Shown here piece after piece: positions 1 through 11,325 of a DNA stretch of 64,000 bases. The position numbers and the translations under genes were made by a program. Source of the stretch: Chondrilla cf. caribensis (Eukaryota; Porifera; Demospongiae; Chondrillida; Chondrillidae); NCBI GenBank assembly GCA_964020155.1, contig OZ026552.1, positions 3,333,144-3,397,143 on the forward strand, written 5' to 3'. The notes under the pieces were generated by a model. It was not told the origin of the DNA. It ran no database searches and saw only the letters and a program-made list of their open reading frames with translations. The first letter of the stretch is position 1, and each line of letters begins with the position of its first letter.

Positions 1-943
1 AAACACATCCTCAGCACTGAATATTATGTTTTCAAAGTCACTTCCCTTTATCTCAATTGCACAAAGGGCAAAAGTCTCACATGAACAATGTGAGATTATG
101 TACAATGAACTCGCGCTTTATGACCCACTACTGAAACACATCATAGGAATACACATGTTCATGGTAATTTTGCAATGAATACTCTTGAAACATAATGAAA
201 CCTTCAAAAATGAGATGGAACATTCCCAAAGAGTTATAGAACAAGTTTGGTTCACCAGAGACAGACAAGTAATTTGAGTTGAAAAACTCGTAGGATTGCC
301 ACCCTCGCACTTGAATTACTCGGACATCTGTTTAAGGTTTAGAAGATATTATGTTCGTCAAAGTTGTTGTATTTGTATTCCAGCCCAATTCCTAAAAAAT
401 ACCATTACACTGGTACACCATTGTAATGAGTACGACATCATAGCTCAACCATCTCAGTATCATCAGTACAGCTTGAAGTAATCTGTGGATTTGCACTGCT
501 ACGTCCTACTGACCATGGACACTCCTACGTATGTATGTGTATGAACGTCTCAACACAACACCGCAGCATAACCATCTCAGTATCAGCAGGAGGCACGTAG
601 CAGTGCAAGTCCATGGAATACTTCGAGAGTGCTACTGATATCGGGATGGTTGTGCCATTCCTGACTCCCGAATTGGATATTGTCGGAAACTGAATATACG
701 TATGTACGTACGCTGTAATATGTAATGGGGATACATTGTTTGTTATTTTCAGTGATCTGTTCAGTCAAGCGTGTTATCATTGTCGATTCCGAGGAATTTC
801 GCATTGAATTGAGTGAAACTGAATAATGTGATCACTGTACCACATCTGCTCTTCTATATGTACCTTTGAAAGCCACAGTTAGTATGAGTGAACCACTGTG
901 TACTTTCAATTCACTCCAACGAATGATTATCTCTCCTACTGGG
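1..943. other. Intergenic or intronic repeat-rich DNA, no gene seen
   Basis: No open frame in this stretch looks like protein. Around 265-400 it resembles part of the pogo-like element at 51570-51715: both share a phrase of the form AAGTAATT..GAG, then CCTCGCACTTGAATTACT-like text, then CCAGCCCAATT. This suggests a decayed copy. The missing 5' exon(s) of the Rh transporter, which should encode the first membrane helix, could not be found here. Confidence 0.5.
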
Positions 944-1215
944 AAGTACCTGGCCCAATAGGAAGTACCTGGCCCAATAGGAAGTACGTACCTGGCCCAA
1001 TAGGAAGTACCTGGCCCAATAGGAAGTACGTACCTGGCCCAATAGGAAGTACCTGGCCCAATAGGAAGTACGTACCTGGCCCAATAGGAAGTACCTGGCC
1101 CAATAGGAAGTACGTACCTGGCCGAATGGAAGTGGAAGTACCAGCCCCAATAGGGAGTACCTGTCCCAATATGGGAAGTACCTGGCCCAATAGGAAGTAC
1201 CTGTCTCAATAGGAA
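944..1215. repeat. Minisatellite with 42-bp higher-order unit
   Basis: Alternating 19-bp and 23-bp monomers (core GGCCCAATAGGAAGTAC, with an extra GTAC in the longer one) give a 42-bp period. The GTACGTAC marker recurs at 985, 1027, 1069 and 1111. The right end is more diverged. The open frames over it on both strands are repeat artefacts. Confidence 0.9.
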
Positions 1216-1255
1216 GTACTTGCCCTGATAACATGTATTTTTTGTTAACAATAAC

Positions 1256-1801
1256 CAGTGTTGTGGGTAACGCATTACTCTGGTATTTAGTTACGTAATA
1301 TTATTACACTACTGGTAATCAAGTAATATAACGAAATACCTGTCTTGTAACGAATAGTATATTACATTTGAAAAGTAACGCGCTACTTCATTTGCATCCA
1401 ATATTGATATTGGCTATAAATATAGTAATAAACAAAACAAAAGGCTTATTTCCATGAGAAACATACATTCAATGGCTGTAAATTGACCCTCTTGCCCACT
1501 AGCTATGATTTCCTAGCTTATGTGCTGACCGAGAGTGACTCAATGTATTGTGCAATCAACCACATGATTTCAACAAACACGAGTTGACAAGGGTACACGG
1601 AAAGATGGGAGACATGCATACGAAAACTACTTTCTTTGGGTGGAAATACTATGTATCATTATGTATGTCAATGTAATATGTAATATTATTACTAGTTATA
1701 TTTGATATTAAGTAATATGTAACAGTAACGAATTACATAAATGAAAAGTAACATGTAATAAGTAGTGTGATTACTTTTCAAAAGTAACGACCCCAACACT
1801 G
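1256..1801. mobile_element. hAT-like non-autonomous transposon (MITE)
   Basis: The left end reads CAGTGTTGTGGGTAACGC and the right end, reverse complemented, reads CAGTGTTGGGGTCGTTAC, forming imperfect terminal inverted repeats. Both sides are flanked by the direct repeat CAATAAC (1249-1255 and 1802-1808), consistent with a target-site duplication. hAT elements usually make 8 bp, so one base may be lost. The interior has many GTAACG/GTAATA motifs and no coding capacity. Confidence 0.8.
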
Positions 1802-2108
1802 CAATAACAACTCTTTAGTTACTATCGGTAATGTTTTACATGGTTACATTTTAGACACTCCAGTATCTATGGTTACATTAGCTAATGTGGTGTACATATT
1901 TATCAGGAGAGTGTGTATGTACATATCATGTATGTATACATATATATCAGGAGTGCATGTGTATGTATGTACCAACTAGGGTACTTACATGTACTAAGCA
2001 ATTAAACTGTACTCACTGGGGAATTTGGTTGTCATGGTTACAATCATATTTTTATGTACACAATGTTTTTTATGTGTAGAAAATTACTGTGCCCATATCT
2101 GTAAGTGC

Positions 2109-2692
2109 ATACAGTAAAATATTCCCTAATTTTTCCGACATCCGTCCAAATAGAGTCTGGCAATACTCTAATTTTCAATGAAATATTGTGTTCTTTAATT
2201 TTTAGTCTTGACTCTAATTTTTCGTCAGCTATAAGGATTGAACACATTTTTTCTCTTAATGTGCCATACGCCTCTCTCTTTGTTCTTTTTTGCTTTGCTA
2301 CGGTAACGTTTATCGTGTTGCAGAGGCAGTGCAAGTCAACAACGAAGACTTTACCTGCTCGGCAAAAATAGGTCAAATACTGGCTATAAATCAACGAATA
2401 CAGACTCTTACACCTTCAATCATGTCATATTCGCCTAATTCTCATTTGAAGAAGAGCGTAGTGTTGATTTCGTCTTCCCACTGGTCCATGTACACATGAT
2501 ACCAGCGAACAGGTGCCACTAACATTAAAGAGAATTCTGCCATTTTGGTTACCTAATTTTTCAGCACATACTCTAAATTGTCGTCAAATTTCCCTAATTA
2601 TTCGGCGTGTCTCTGGTTCCAACCATGATATCCCTAATTGCCGACTTGGAGCTGAAATTTGCTCTGTTGAAAAATTAGGCAATATACGGTAT
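2109..2692. mobile_element. Possible TIR element with CCTAATTTTTC ends
   Basis: The left end contains CAGTAAAATATTCCCTAATT and the right end, reverse complemented, contains ATACCGTATATTGCCTAATT. Internal copies of CTAATTTTTC occur on both strands. No clean target-site duplication was seen, so the borders are approximate. No transposase is recognisable. Confidence 0.45.
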
Positions 2693-2845
2693 TGCTCCTG
2701 TTGGCCATTTGGTGGTGTTCATATCCTAATTTACACACTCAGACAAGACCATTACTCATTCCAGCACTTGTCTGGATGGCTAATGAAATGGTGACCATAC
2801 TTGATTCAACCACAATGTATTTAATTGGGTTCCCTCTTCCTTATA

Positions 2846-3310
2846 GAGTTCAACCTCTTCACAACATCACCCTTGGTAGTGCTCCCATACACTAGTATAC
2901 AGTCAAACCTCTTTGCAACATCACCCTTGGTAATGCTCCCATACACTAGTATACAGTCAGACCTCTTTACAGCATCACCCTTGGTAGTGTTCCCATACAC
3001 TAGTATACAGTCAGACCTCTTCACAACATCACCCTTGGTAGTGCTCCCATACACTAGTGTACAGTCAGACCTCTTCACAACATCACCCTTGGTAGTGCTC
3101 TCATACACTAGTATACAGTCAGACCTCTTCACAACATCACCCTTGGTAGTGCTCCCATACACTAGTATACAGTCAGACCTCTTTACAACATCACCCTTGG
3201 TAGTGCTCCCATACACTAGTGTACAGTCAGACCTCTTCACAACATCACCCTTGGTAGTGCTCCCATACACTAGTATACAGTCAGACCTCTTCACAACATC
3301 ACCCTTGGTT
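2846..3310. repeat. 54-bp tandem array, about 8.5 copies
   Basis: A 54-bp unit, open on both strands only because 54 is a multiple of three, repeats with few substitutions. Each unit includes TATACAGTCAGACCTCT, close to the TACAGTGGGACCTCT terminus of the pogo-like MITEs elsewhere in the window. A matching right terminus, GGTTCCACTGTA, lies just downstream at 3412-3421. The array probably grew from a MITE end. Confidence 0.85.
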
Positions 3311-3344
3311 CCTCTCTTTACCTGCCGTTTTGGCTGCTGTTAGT

Positions 3345-3419
3345 CTACCTTTGGTGCCTTAGAAAGTGTCCTCTGTAATGAGGTAATTTCTATAGTGTCC
3401 TTCAATAGAGGTTCCACTG
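3345..3419. mobile_element. Right end of a pogo-like MITE
   Basis: The sequence matches the right half of the complete copy at 11128-11325 (GTGTCCT.TGTA..GAGGTA..TTCTAT, then GAGGTTCCACTG) and ends at a TA dinucleotide. Its left half is replaced by the 54-bp tandem array. Confidence 0.7.
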
Positions 3420-3525
3420 TATATTCTATTCAGGAGTACATACATACATACGTATGCTCTAGCAAAGTGTGCCCCAATAAAGATACCAGTAATAGTGTAC
3501 CACTCTGTTTTCTCTCACCCTTCAG

Positions 3526-4961
3526 TGTTTCAAGACGTCCATGTCATGATATTTGTCGGATTTGGATTTCTTATGACCTTTCTTCGTCGTCATAGCTACG
3601 GGAGTGTTGGTTTCAATCTCTTCATTGCTGCCTTTGCCGCCCAATGGGCCACCATCACCACCGGACTGTTTGAATTCATCCAGCCCACAGATTTCAGAAT
3701 TCGGGTCAGCTTTTCCAGGTGAGGGAACAGTGTTCACCTGGGCATGGATGCACACGCAAGACTCACATTCTGTACTACGTATACCTTACACTGTACTGTG
3801 TTGAAGTTTGTATTCGTGCCGTGTTATTTTAGTATCCACCCTAGTGCTTACGTCATCATGTGTTTACGTACGTACTTGTAAACCCAGTCTGATAGGTGCT
3901 GATTTCGCCGCTGCTGCCGTTTTGATAACATTCGGTGCAATGTTGGGCCGTGTTGGACCTGTACAGCTCATCCTCGTGGCATACATAGAGTGTATATGCT
4001 ACAGCGCCAACAACGCCCTAAACACTCACATCTTCGGGGCCGCTGACATAGGTGGATCCATGGTCATTCACACATTCGGAGCCTACTTTGGTCTGGCGGC
4101 ATCGTTCGTGCTGTACAGGAAGGCCGCAAAGGATCACGAGAAGAATTCCAGCGTTTACCACTCTGACCTCTTTGCTATGATTGGTGAGTTTTCTGTGTGA
4201 TTTGAGTTGTGATCCGGTTCTTGTGACAACTGGTACCAAACTGTGCAGTAGAGTGGCTACCTACCTACCTACCTACCTAGGCGAGCTAAAATGGTAAAAT
4301 GAGTGCACAATGAATAAATGATTCATGGTTGATGTGTGGTCAACCACACAGGAATTCCTGAATACAGTCTAACGGCTGCTACAACCCAGTGCCCTAGTTG
4401 GTACTTACCCCTGTTATGGATATACAGCCTAGGTGTCTAGCTCTTGTACACTATGTCAACCTGTGTCAATAGCAAGCTCCTCTGATAAGAAGTATAGTAG
4501 CAAGTACCTCTGATAAGAAGTGTAGTAGCAAGTACCTCTGATAAGAAGTATAGTAGCAAGTACCTCTGATAAGAAGTATAGTAGCAAGTACCTCTGATAA
4601 GAAGTATAGTAGCAAGTACCTCTGATAAGAAGTGTGCTCTTCGAGGTACTTTCTAAGCAAGTTCCTCTGATAAGAAGTATAGATTTGGTGTGCTCTTAGA
4701 GGTACTTTCTAAGCAATTTGGACTGTATCTGCAGATTTGCAAACCGTTGCTACAAAAGTGTCCCCTAATCTGACACTTCAATTTGTCTCTTTATTATTAT
4801 TATTATTTTTAATCTATATTATTATTATATCATTGTTATTAATTGTTTTGAATATTGATTGGTTGGTCTTTGAGGTTGTCCAAACATGTCCTTTGTTATT
4901 ACACACAACACTGACCTTTGACTAAACCTTTCATACACAAACCAGTCAGGGAAGAGTTGAG

Positions 4962-5016
<55 letters not shown>

Positions 5017-8000
5017 TGTGTGCGTGCGTGCGTGCGTGTGCACTGAGACTAGCAACCTCTTTGGGCAACCATTACGAAATCCTCCACATTTGCCAAATTC
5101 TCTGTTTTGAATTGAACATGTCTTCAATACTTACCAGAGTACAGTCGTATTTTGTAATCAAATTGGGCACTGTGCTAGTATTACATACTGTAACACATAC
5201 ACGTGACTGAAGGCCTCATACCCAGGATAAATAAGATTATACAATACAATACAATACATATATTATGTATGCATATGTGTACAAAGTGATATGTACCCCG
5301 ATGCGTGGGCGTTTTCAATCAACTACAAAAGCGCCGACAGGAGTACATTCGCGATGTACTGGGGTACATTTGTGATGTACCCCGGTTTTTGTAAGTGGCA
5401 TTATTTAATCTAACAAGCTTCGGCTAGTTACTGAACGAACGACGAAACTCGCCGAATCCACGAGCCTCGGAATATTTACCGAGCGAACGAGGAAGCTTGC
5501 TGAACCCAAAAGTCTCATAATATTTTCCGAACGAACCAGGGGAATTTGCCAAACACACGAACCTTAAAATATTTACCGAACGAATGATGAAACTTGCCGG
5601 AACCAAGAGCCTTAGAATATCTACAGAACGAACGAACGAACGAAATAGGAAACTTGCCAAAACAACGAGCCTTGGAATATGCACAGAAAGAACGAACGAA
5701 ATAGAAACTTGCCAAAACAACGAGCCTTGGAATATCTACAGAATGAACGAACGAACGAACGAAGTAGGAAACTTGCCAAAACAACGAGCCTTGGAGTATT
5801 AACTTTACAGAACGAAAGAGGAAACTTGCTGAAACGAGTCTGAGGATAAAATTTACCGAACGTATGACGATTGCTGCAGTGTTATTAGGCCTTCTTGCTG
5901 CTCTTTGTTGAAAACCTCAATCGATAGGCCTACCAGCCCGCGTAAATGAATGTGCCTACGGGGTACATACTAGTTATACCCCGCTTTCGTTGTGTACTGT
6001 GCGGATGCACTAAGTGTTAGGAATAGATTAGCCTCGGGCTGCGCCCTCGGCCAATCTATTCCTAACACTTAGTACATCCGCACAGTACACACCGAAAGCG
6101 GGGTATAACTACTACATGTATGTATTTATGTAGAGTACATATACGTATGTACTCAGTACTGACTACGATGAAAACTTACATGCATGCCCTATCAGAATTT
6201 CTTCTGTTATGTCAGTGTGCACGTGTTAATGCGTGTCCCATTGCAGTGTCCACAGTCATGTGAGATTATACTTTGTGACCACACTCCATGACTCTTACGA
6301 TATTGTACACATCTCCAGGGGCCCTGTTTCTGTGACCACACTCCGTGACTCTTACGATATTGTACACATCTCCAGGGGCCCTGTTTCTGTGACCACACCC
6401 CGTGACTCTTGTATTGTACACATTCCAGGGGCCCTGTTTCTGTGACCACACTCCGTGACTCTTGTATTGTACACATCTCCAGGGGCCCTGTTTCTGTGGC
6501 TATTCTGGCCAAGCTTCAATGCGGTTCTGGCAGCAGACAGCGCCCGATACAGGGCAGTGGTGAACACGTACTACTCTCTCATCGGAAGTGTCATGGGAAC
6601 CTACTTCATGTCTACACTGGTCAACAAGGAACGCAAGCTAGACATGGTATGTGATAATAACATGGCAGGTGGCTGAAAGTGCTGCCTTTGTGTCTACCAA
6701 TATGAATGTAGTATGTACTATAAGCAAGGGGCCAGTATACATGTAGTGTGTACTATCAGCTAAGGGTCTGTATTGTACATGTAGTGTGTACTATGAGCTA
6801 GGGGCAGCATACATGTAGTGTGTACTATAGGCTAGGGGCCAGTATACGTACATGTACGTACGTAGTGTGTGTACTATGAGCTAGGGGCCAGTATAATTGT
6901 AGTGTGTACTATGAGCTAGGGGTAAGCATACAAGTAGTGTGTACTATGAGTTAGTACAACACATTATCCTGATCTATTGTACTACAATCAGTACAATCAT
7001 CTATGTGTTTTACTACGCATGCACCATCCACCACAGGTTCACGTGCAGAATGCCACACTGGCTGGAGGTGTTGCTGTGGGAGCAGTTGCCGATACAGTTC
7101 TCTTACCGTGGGGGGCCTTGCTGGTGGGGCTAGGGTCGGGATTGCTCAGCGTCCTCGGCTATCGATTCATTACCGTAAGTTTGAGTGGAGTGGAGCCACT
7201 TGCTTTGAGAGACATTGATAATGTAATAAGTGTCCTCATTATAGAGGTTTGCTCTATTGGAAAGCATTGGTACTCTAATAAGTGTCCTCATTGTAGAGGT
7301 TTGCTCTATTGGAAAGCATTGGTACTATAATAAGTGTCCTCATTGTAGAGGTTTGCTCTATTGGAAAGCATTGGTACTCTAATAAGTGTCCTCATTGTAG
7401 AGGTTTGCTCTATTGGAAAGCATTGGTACTATAATAAGTGTCCTCATTGTAGAGGTGTCCTCTATTGGGAGAATAAATTATGATAATGGTCTCCATTATA
7501 GTGATAGCTGTGAACTTTGTAACAAAAGCACCATGACCTAGTCTTTGGCAGGAGCAGGCTCTTGTAGATGAATGATGAAGTGTAGAGATTGTGAAGGTTT
7601 AATTGTGTATGGTAGTGGACTCTCCACCATGCCCTGTAAGTACCTTGAAGGGTACACCAAATCTGTACTTTGTAACATAATTTTATGTACGTAGATGCTT
7701 GCTATCAGTACTGGTTGATACAGTGTACACAAACTAGAAGCGAAGTGAGGTGTACAAATGTATTGACCAGGGTACTTATTTAGCAAGTTTCAGTGTACCT
7801 GCTATCAGTACTGGTTCATAGTGTACATGAGCTAGTGACCAAGTGTATGTACATACATATGTAGAGTAAGTGTCCAACTCACTCAGTGATTACCTTGAAG
7901 GGTACACCAACTCTGTACTTCTTATCAGAGGTACTTACCATCAGTACTGGTTGACACAGTGTACATGAGCTAGAGACTGAGTGAAGTGTATGTATTAACA

Positions 8001-10793
8001 GAAATACATACATATGTACGTACTAACCCAGCTACTTACTAAGTTGCATTGTACGTATGTGTGTGTACTAACCAGGAATATGTGTTCATCAGATGCAGTC
8101 CGTACGACTGTATGTGCAGGTTTTACTGCGTGTTGTGTATTATGTACGTTGTGTTGGCCGTCCTGTAGCCCGCTTTGGAGCGATGGCTGCGGATCCAAGA
8201 CACTTGTGGTGTCCACAATCTCCACGGATTGCCGGGGATATATTCGGCTATTGTTTCACTCTTTGTGGCTGGCACTGCTACTGTCACCAATTATGGCAGT
8301 GTGGCTGGGTGAGTGGTCTGTCCTCCTGGTACATACATTATGTATATACGTACATACATGCGTATATATGTAGTAGTTATACCCCGCTTTCGGTGTGTAC
8401 TGTGCGGATGTACTAAGTGTTAGGAATAGATTGGCTGAGGGCACAGCCCGAGGCTAATCTATTCCTAACACTTAGCACTGGGGTACATGTATCTATGTAT
8501 GTACGTACGTACGTATCTCTGTATATATTATGTGTGTATGTATGCACCCCGATGCGTGGGCGTTTTCAATTAACCACAAAGGTGCCGACATTTGTAATGT
8601 ATCCCAGTTTTTGTAAGTGGCGCTAATTAATCTAACAAGCCTCATAATATTTACCAAATGAACGTGGAAACTTGTCAAACCAACGAGCCTCAGAATATCT
8701 ACTGAACGAATGAGGAAACTTGCCTAACCAGCTAGCCTCGGAATATTTCATTTACCAAACGCACGTGGAAACTTGCTGAAACAACGAGCCTTAGAATATT
8801 TACCAAACAAATAATGATTGCTGCAGTGTTATAAGGCGTTCTTGTTGCTGCTCTTTGTTGAAATCCTACATCGATACCAGTGCAAGTAAATGAATATGCC
8901 CATGGGGCACATACTAGATATACCCCGCTTTCAGTGTGTACTGTGCGGGTGCACTAAGTGTTAGGAATAGATTAGCCTCGGCCAAGGGCGCAGGGGTATA
9001 ACTAGTACATGTAAGTATGTATGTATGTATGCATGTATGTATGTATGTATGTATGTATGTATGTATGTATGTATGTATGTATGTATGTATGTATGTATGC
9101 ATATATGTACATAAGTATGCATGTATGTATGTATTTATCTACACATGTACGTACTTGTGTCCGTGAACAGTGTTACATGTGAAATTTTGGTCCTCAAATA
9201 CTTCAGATTATCGGCCGTATTTGGAATGAGATTTGAAGGAGACGTGGAGATCAGAACGTCTGGTATACAAGCTGCTTTTCAAGTGGCCCTTCTCGCATCC
9301 ACCCTGGTCATTGCGATTCTCGGAGGACTCCTTGCAGGTGAGATTCTTGTAGAAACTCGCATTTATGTCAGCTTTCCACAGTTTTTGACAGTATATCATC
9401 CAAATTTGTTTGCAGGAGTCACAGCAAGATTCTTAGGGCATTTCTGTCAGGTTGATGAGAAAGAATTCTTCGATGATAATCCATTCTGGGAGGTGAGTCA
9501 AAAGTAGAATCCTTGGGTATCTGCTGTACAGTTCAACTTGTATGGTACGTAAGTACCTTGAAGGACACACTGTACAGAGTAGTACAGATACAGTGGGACC
9601 CCTGTATTCAGGACACCTTGGGTCAGTCATTTTTCGTGTCCTGATTATAGGGGTGTCCTTATTTCAGGGGTTATGTACTTTGGATTGAAATTAATGGACA
9701 TCATGAGATGTGGGGGCGTAACTCGGCGGCCATATTGGGTGGCAAAAAGACGTTGCGTATAGGGAGCAATACGAAATTTGTCTGGTTGTAAGAGTTCTAG
9801 ACACTTCATCGTCGAAGTAAACCTTGAATTTCTTAGAGACATGAGCTAATACGGTACAATCCAAATTGTCTTCGTAACCAATACTTCCTAACTATCACAT
9901 TTTCACCTCAAAATCCCCTGCACATATAGATTGTCACGACCAAAGGTATTGGTGGACAAACTGGAGAAAATCTTACAGCCTCAGAAACTTTGATTTGTCC
10001 ACTTTATTGTGTATAATTTAATACTGATTTGTATACACTGGTTAATATTTTCCCGTTCCTTTTATGGAATAACAAAAGTCTGTTTTTCAGGGGACATTTT
10101 ACATACATTGCAATATGGAAAAAGTTGGTTCCAAGATTGTGCATCTTTTTTTAGCGCGATGTTCGTATTTCAGGAGGCCGGATTATAGGGGTCCCACTCT
10201 ATATTATACACTGTACAGGGTAGTACAGATATACACACAGTACAGGGCTGTACAGATATATGTACACATAGTACAGGGTTGTACAAATAAATGTTCACGT
10301 ACGTAGTACAGGGTTGTACAGGTATATGTACACATAGTACAGCACTGTACAGATATACGTAAACATAGTACAGGGTTGTACAGGTAAACGTTCCCATAGT
10401 ACAGGGTTGTACAGATATATGTACACATAGTACAGGGCTGTACAGATAAACGTTCACATAGTACAGGGTTGTACAGATATATGTATGTACACACAGTACA
10501 GAGTGGTATATTCTGTATGTAAAGCTGCAAATGCACACAGTGTACTGAACCCAGGGTGATTGTACATACATACATTGATAAAGTGACTTGACAGATCTGT
10601 TCTCCTTTCACATTTTCAGTTGCCAGATGATGCTGACAGATATTTGCCTGTAGATGAGAATGAGGCTTCAACCCCAGTGAACCCGGTGTTGAGAGTTCCT
10701 GTTCCTAATCCTGCTGGACATGAGGATATTGAATTACATCGTCTCAGTGCGAGCATCAAATCCCCTGGGTCTCAGGAAGAAACTGCAATTTAG
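3526..10793 (+). CDS. Rh-type ammonium transporter (3' eight exons)
   Basis: Rh glycoproteins are plasma-membrane channels for NH3/NH4+ (possibly CO2) in the Amt/Mep/Rh superfamily. Exons: 3526-3718, 3888-4183, 6483-6646, 7037-7174, 8169-8308, 9207-9337, 9416-9492, 10620-10793 (stop). All splice phases agree and give about 437 residues. The protein starts at [18 protein letters not shown], matching residues near 70 of vertebrate RhCG, so the first helix lies on upstream exon(s) not found. Both pore histidines are present, in [15 protein letters not shown] and HNLHGLPGI, as is the conserved aspartate just before GGSM. The C-terminal exon encodes a hydrophilic cytoplasmic tail (ending SQEETAI). 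Introns are full of minisatellites and foldback elements, yet every exon is intact. The family assignment is firm; which vertebrate subtype (A, B, C or an ancestral Rh) it matches is not resolved. Confidence 0.95.
4471..4681. repeat. 28-bp tandem array in Rh intron
   Basis: The unit AGCAAGTACCTCTGATAAGA plus AGTATAGT repeats about seven times, with the last copies interrupted. The core AAGTACCTCTGATAAGAAGT also occurs in the dispersed MITE family at 14504-14682, so the array may derive from that element. A short CTAC repeat lies at 4257-4280. Confidence 0.85.
4962..5040. repeat. (TG)n microsatellite
   Basis: Nearly pure TG repeats with a TGCG run at the right end, in an Rh intron. The overlapping open frames are low-complexity artefacts. 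Confidence 0.95.
5290..6113. mobile_element. Foldback element copy 1 with about 62-bp hairpin arms
   Basis: The element begins near CCCCGATGCGTGGGCG, continues with about eight diverged 46-60 bp repeats (GAGCCTTGGAATAT..ACCGAACGAAC..GAAACTTGCC) and ends in a long hairpin at about 5975-6108. The arms start GTTATACCCCGCTTTCG and enclose a short GC-rich loop (TCGGGCTGCGCCCTC). A second copy lies at 8366-9000. No transposase is visible, so it is non-autonomous. Confidence 0.8.
6272..6500 (+). repeat. Tandem repeat containing copies of a splice acceptor
   Basis: A 53-57 bp unit repeats here. Three copies carry CCAGGGGCCCTGTTTCTGTG, ending their AG at 6318, 6375 and 6428. The fourth copy (AG at 6482) is the true acceptor of the Rh exon starting at 6483. 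In each decoy the reading frame meets TGA after GCC CTG TTT CTG, so using a decoy would truncate the protein. Confidence 0.85.
6706..6956. repeat. About 35-bp tandem array in Rh intron
   Basis: About seven imperfect copies of a unit with core GTAGTGTGTACTATGAGCTA followed by GGGGCCAGTATACAT. It lies between Rh exons 6483-6646 and 7037-7174. Nothing coding is seen. Confidence 0.8.
7219..7465. repeat. 52-bp tandem array
   Basis: The phrase TGTCCTCATTGTAGAGGT recurs at 7231, 7283, 7335, 7387 and 7439, an exact 52-bp period. The text resembles the interior of the pogo-like MITEs (GTGTCCT..TAGAGGT), so it may be another array grown from that family. Confidence 0.9.
7600..8045. repeat. Fragments of a dispersed AAGTACC/ACTTGC MITE
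   Basis: Three broken copies share GTAAGTACCTTGAAGGGTAC, CAGTACTGGTTGA.ACAGTG and GAGCTAGAGACTGAGTGAA-like text with the complete element at 14504-14682. Further pieces are seen at 4370-4480, 9545-9580, 12298-12500 and 15450-15530. Confidence 0.65.
8366..9000. mobile_element. Foldback element copy 2
   Basis: It starts with a complete hairpin (about 8369-8480, arms beginning GTTATACCCCGCTTTCGG) and continues with the same body as the 5290-6113 copy (CCCCGATGCGTGGGCGTTTT, then GAGCCTCGGAATAT repeats). It ends with a half-hairpin at 8918-9000. It sits in the Rh intron between exons 8169-8308 and 9207-9337. Confidence 0.78.
9009..9132. repeat. (TATG)n tetranucleotide microsatellite
   Basis: About thirty TATG units with occasional GCATG variants, directly after foldback copy 2. 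The HTYIHTYI open frame on the minus strand is an artefact of the repeat. Confidence 0.95.
9591..10199. mobile_element. Pogo/Tc1-like non-autonomous transposon
   Basis: The left end CAGTGGGACCCCTGTATTC and the right end (reverse complement GAGTGGGACCCCTATAATCC) form terminal inverted repeats. The element is flanked by TA on both sides (9589-9590 and 10200-10201), the Tc1/mariner/pogo duplication. The 609-bp body shows no intact transposase. It lies in the last Rh intron. Confidence 0.8.
10200..10506. repeat. About 31-bp tandem array
   Basis: Roughly ten imperfect copies of GTACAGGGTTGTACAGATAT plus ATGTACACATA, immediately abutting the pogo-like element. Each unit contains the palindrome GTACAG..TGTAC. 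Confidence 0.85.
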
Positions 10794-10935
10794 CCGTTGT
10801 ACCTAGTAGGCCATTTTGCCAATGTAATGGCAGAGAGAATTTAGTTCAAGTTTTCTGGATACCCTCCTCACAGGTGGTCATCTTGTAGTAACATTCTTTT
10901 TCATTTGTAGGAGCAGCCTTTTTGCAGTTTTTGGC

Positions 10936-10975
10936 ATGCAAACACACACACACACGCACGCACGCACGCACACAC

Positions 10976-11022
<47 letters not shown>
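10936..11022. repeat. (CA)n microsatellite downstream of the Rh stop codon
   Basis: CA and GCAC repeats lie about 150 bp after the Rh stop and are probably in the 3' untranslated region or just beyond it. No convincing polyadenylation signal could be chosen; AATAAA-like words occur only near 11400-11470. Confidence 0.85.
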
Positions 11023-11127
11023 CAGTGTTTAGTTTGAAATACCGTGAATGTAGTGTGAGGTGTGTAATAGAACTAATGAGTGTAGGGCACTTCTGCACGT
11101 GTATCTGGTATGCTAAAATACATACTA

Positions 11128-11325
11128 CAGTGGGACCTCTCTATAAAGGACACATTGGGACCAGCTATTTTGTCCACTGTGGAGAGGTTGTCCACTCTTC
11201 AAAGGTGAAAAATGTATTACTACCATAGGATAGCCCATTTCTGGTGCCTCCAAAGGTGTCCTTTGTAGGGAGGTACTTTCTATGGTGTCCTTTATTGGGA
11301 GAGTCCTTTAGTGGAGGTTCCACTG
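11128..11325. mobile_element. Pogo-like MITE, 198 bp, complete
   Basis: The ends CAGTGGGACCTCTCTATAAA and (reverse complement) CAGTGGAACCTCCACTAAA form terminal inverted repeats with TA on both sides (11126-11127, 11326-11327). It matches the 199-bp copy at 20472-20670 in opposite orientation, including TCCTTTGTAGGGAGGTA. Together they define the family's intact short form. Confidence 0.88.

Noticed and set aside
2821..3343. Overlapping repetitive ORFs on both strands, CRISPR-like appearance
   Set aside because: The 54-bp tandem has no distinct spacers; the open frames exist only because the period is a multiple of three.
8014..8416. Continuous ORF read as part of the Rh protein upstream of 8169
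   Set aside because: Only 8169-8308, in another frame ([12 protein letters not shown]), matches the Rh family, with a proper acceptor at 8167-8168.
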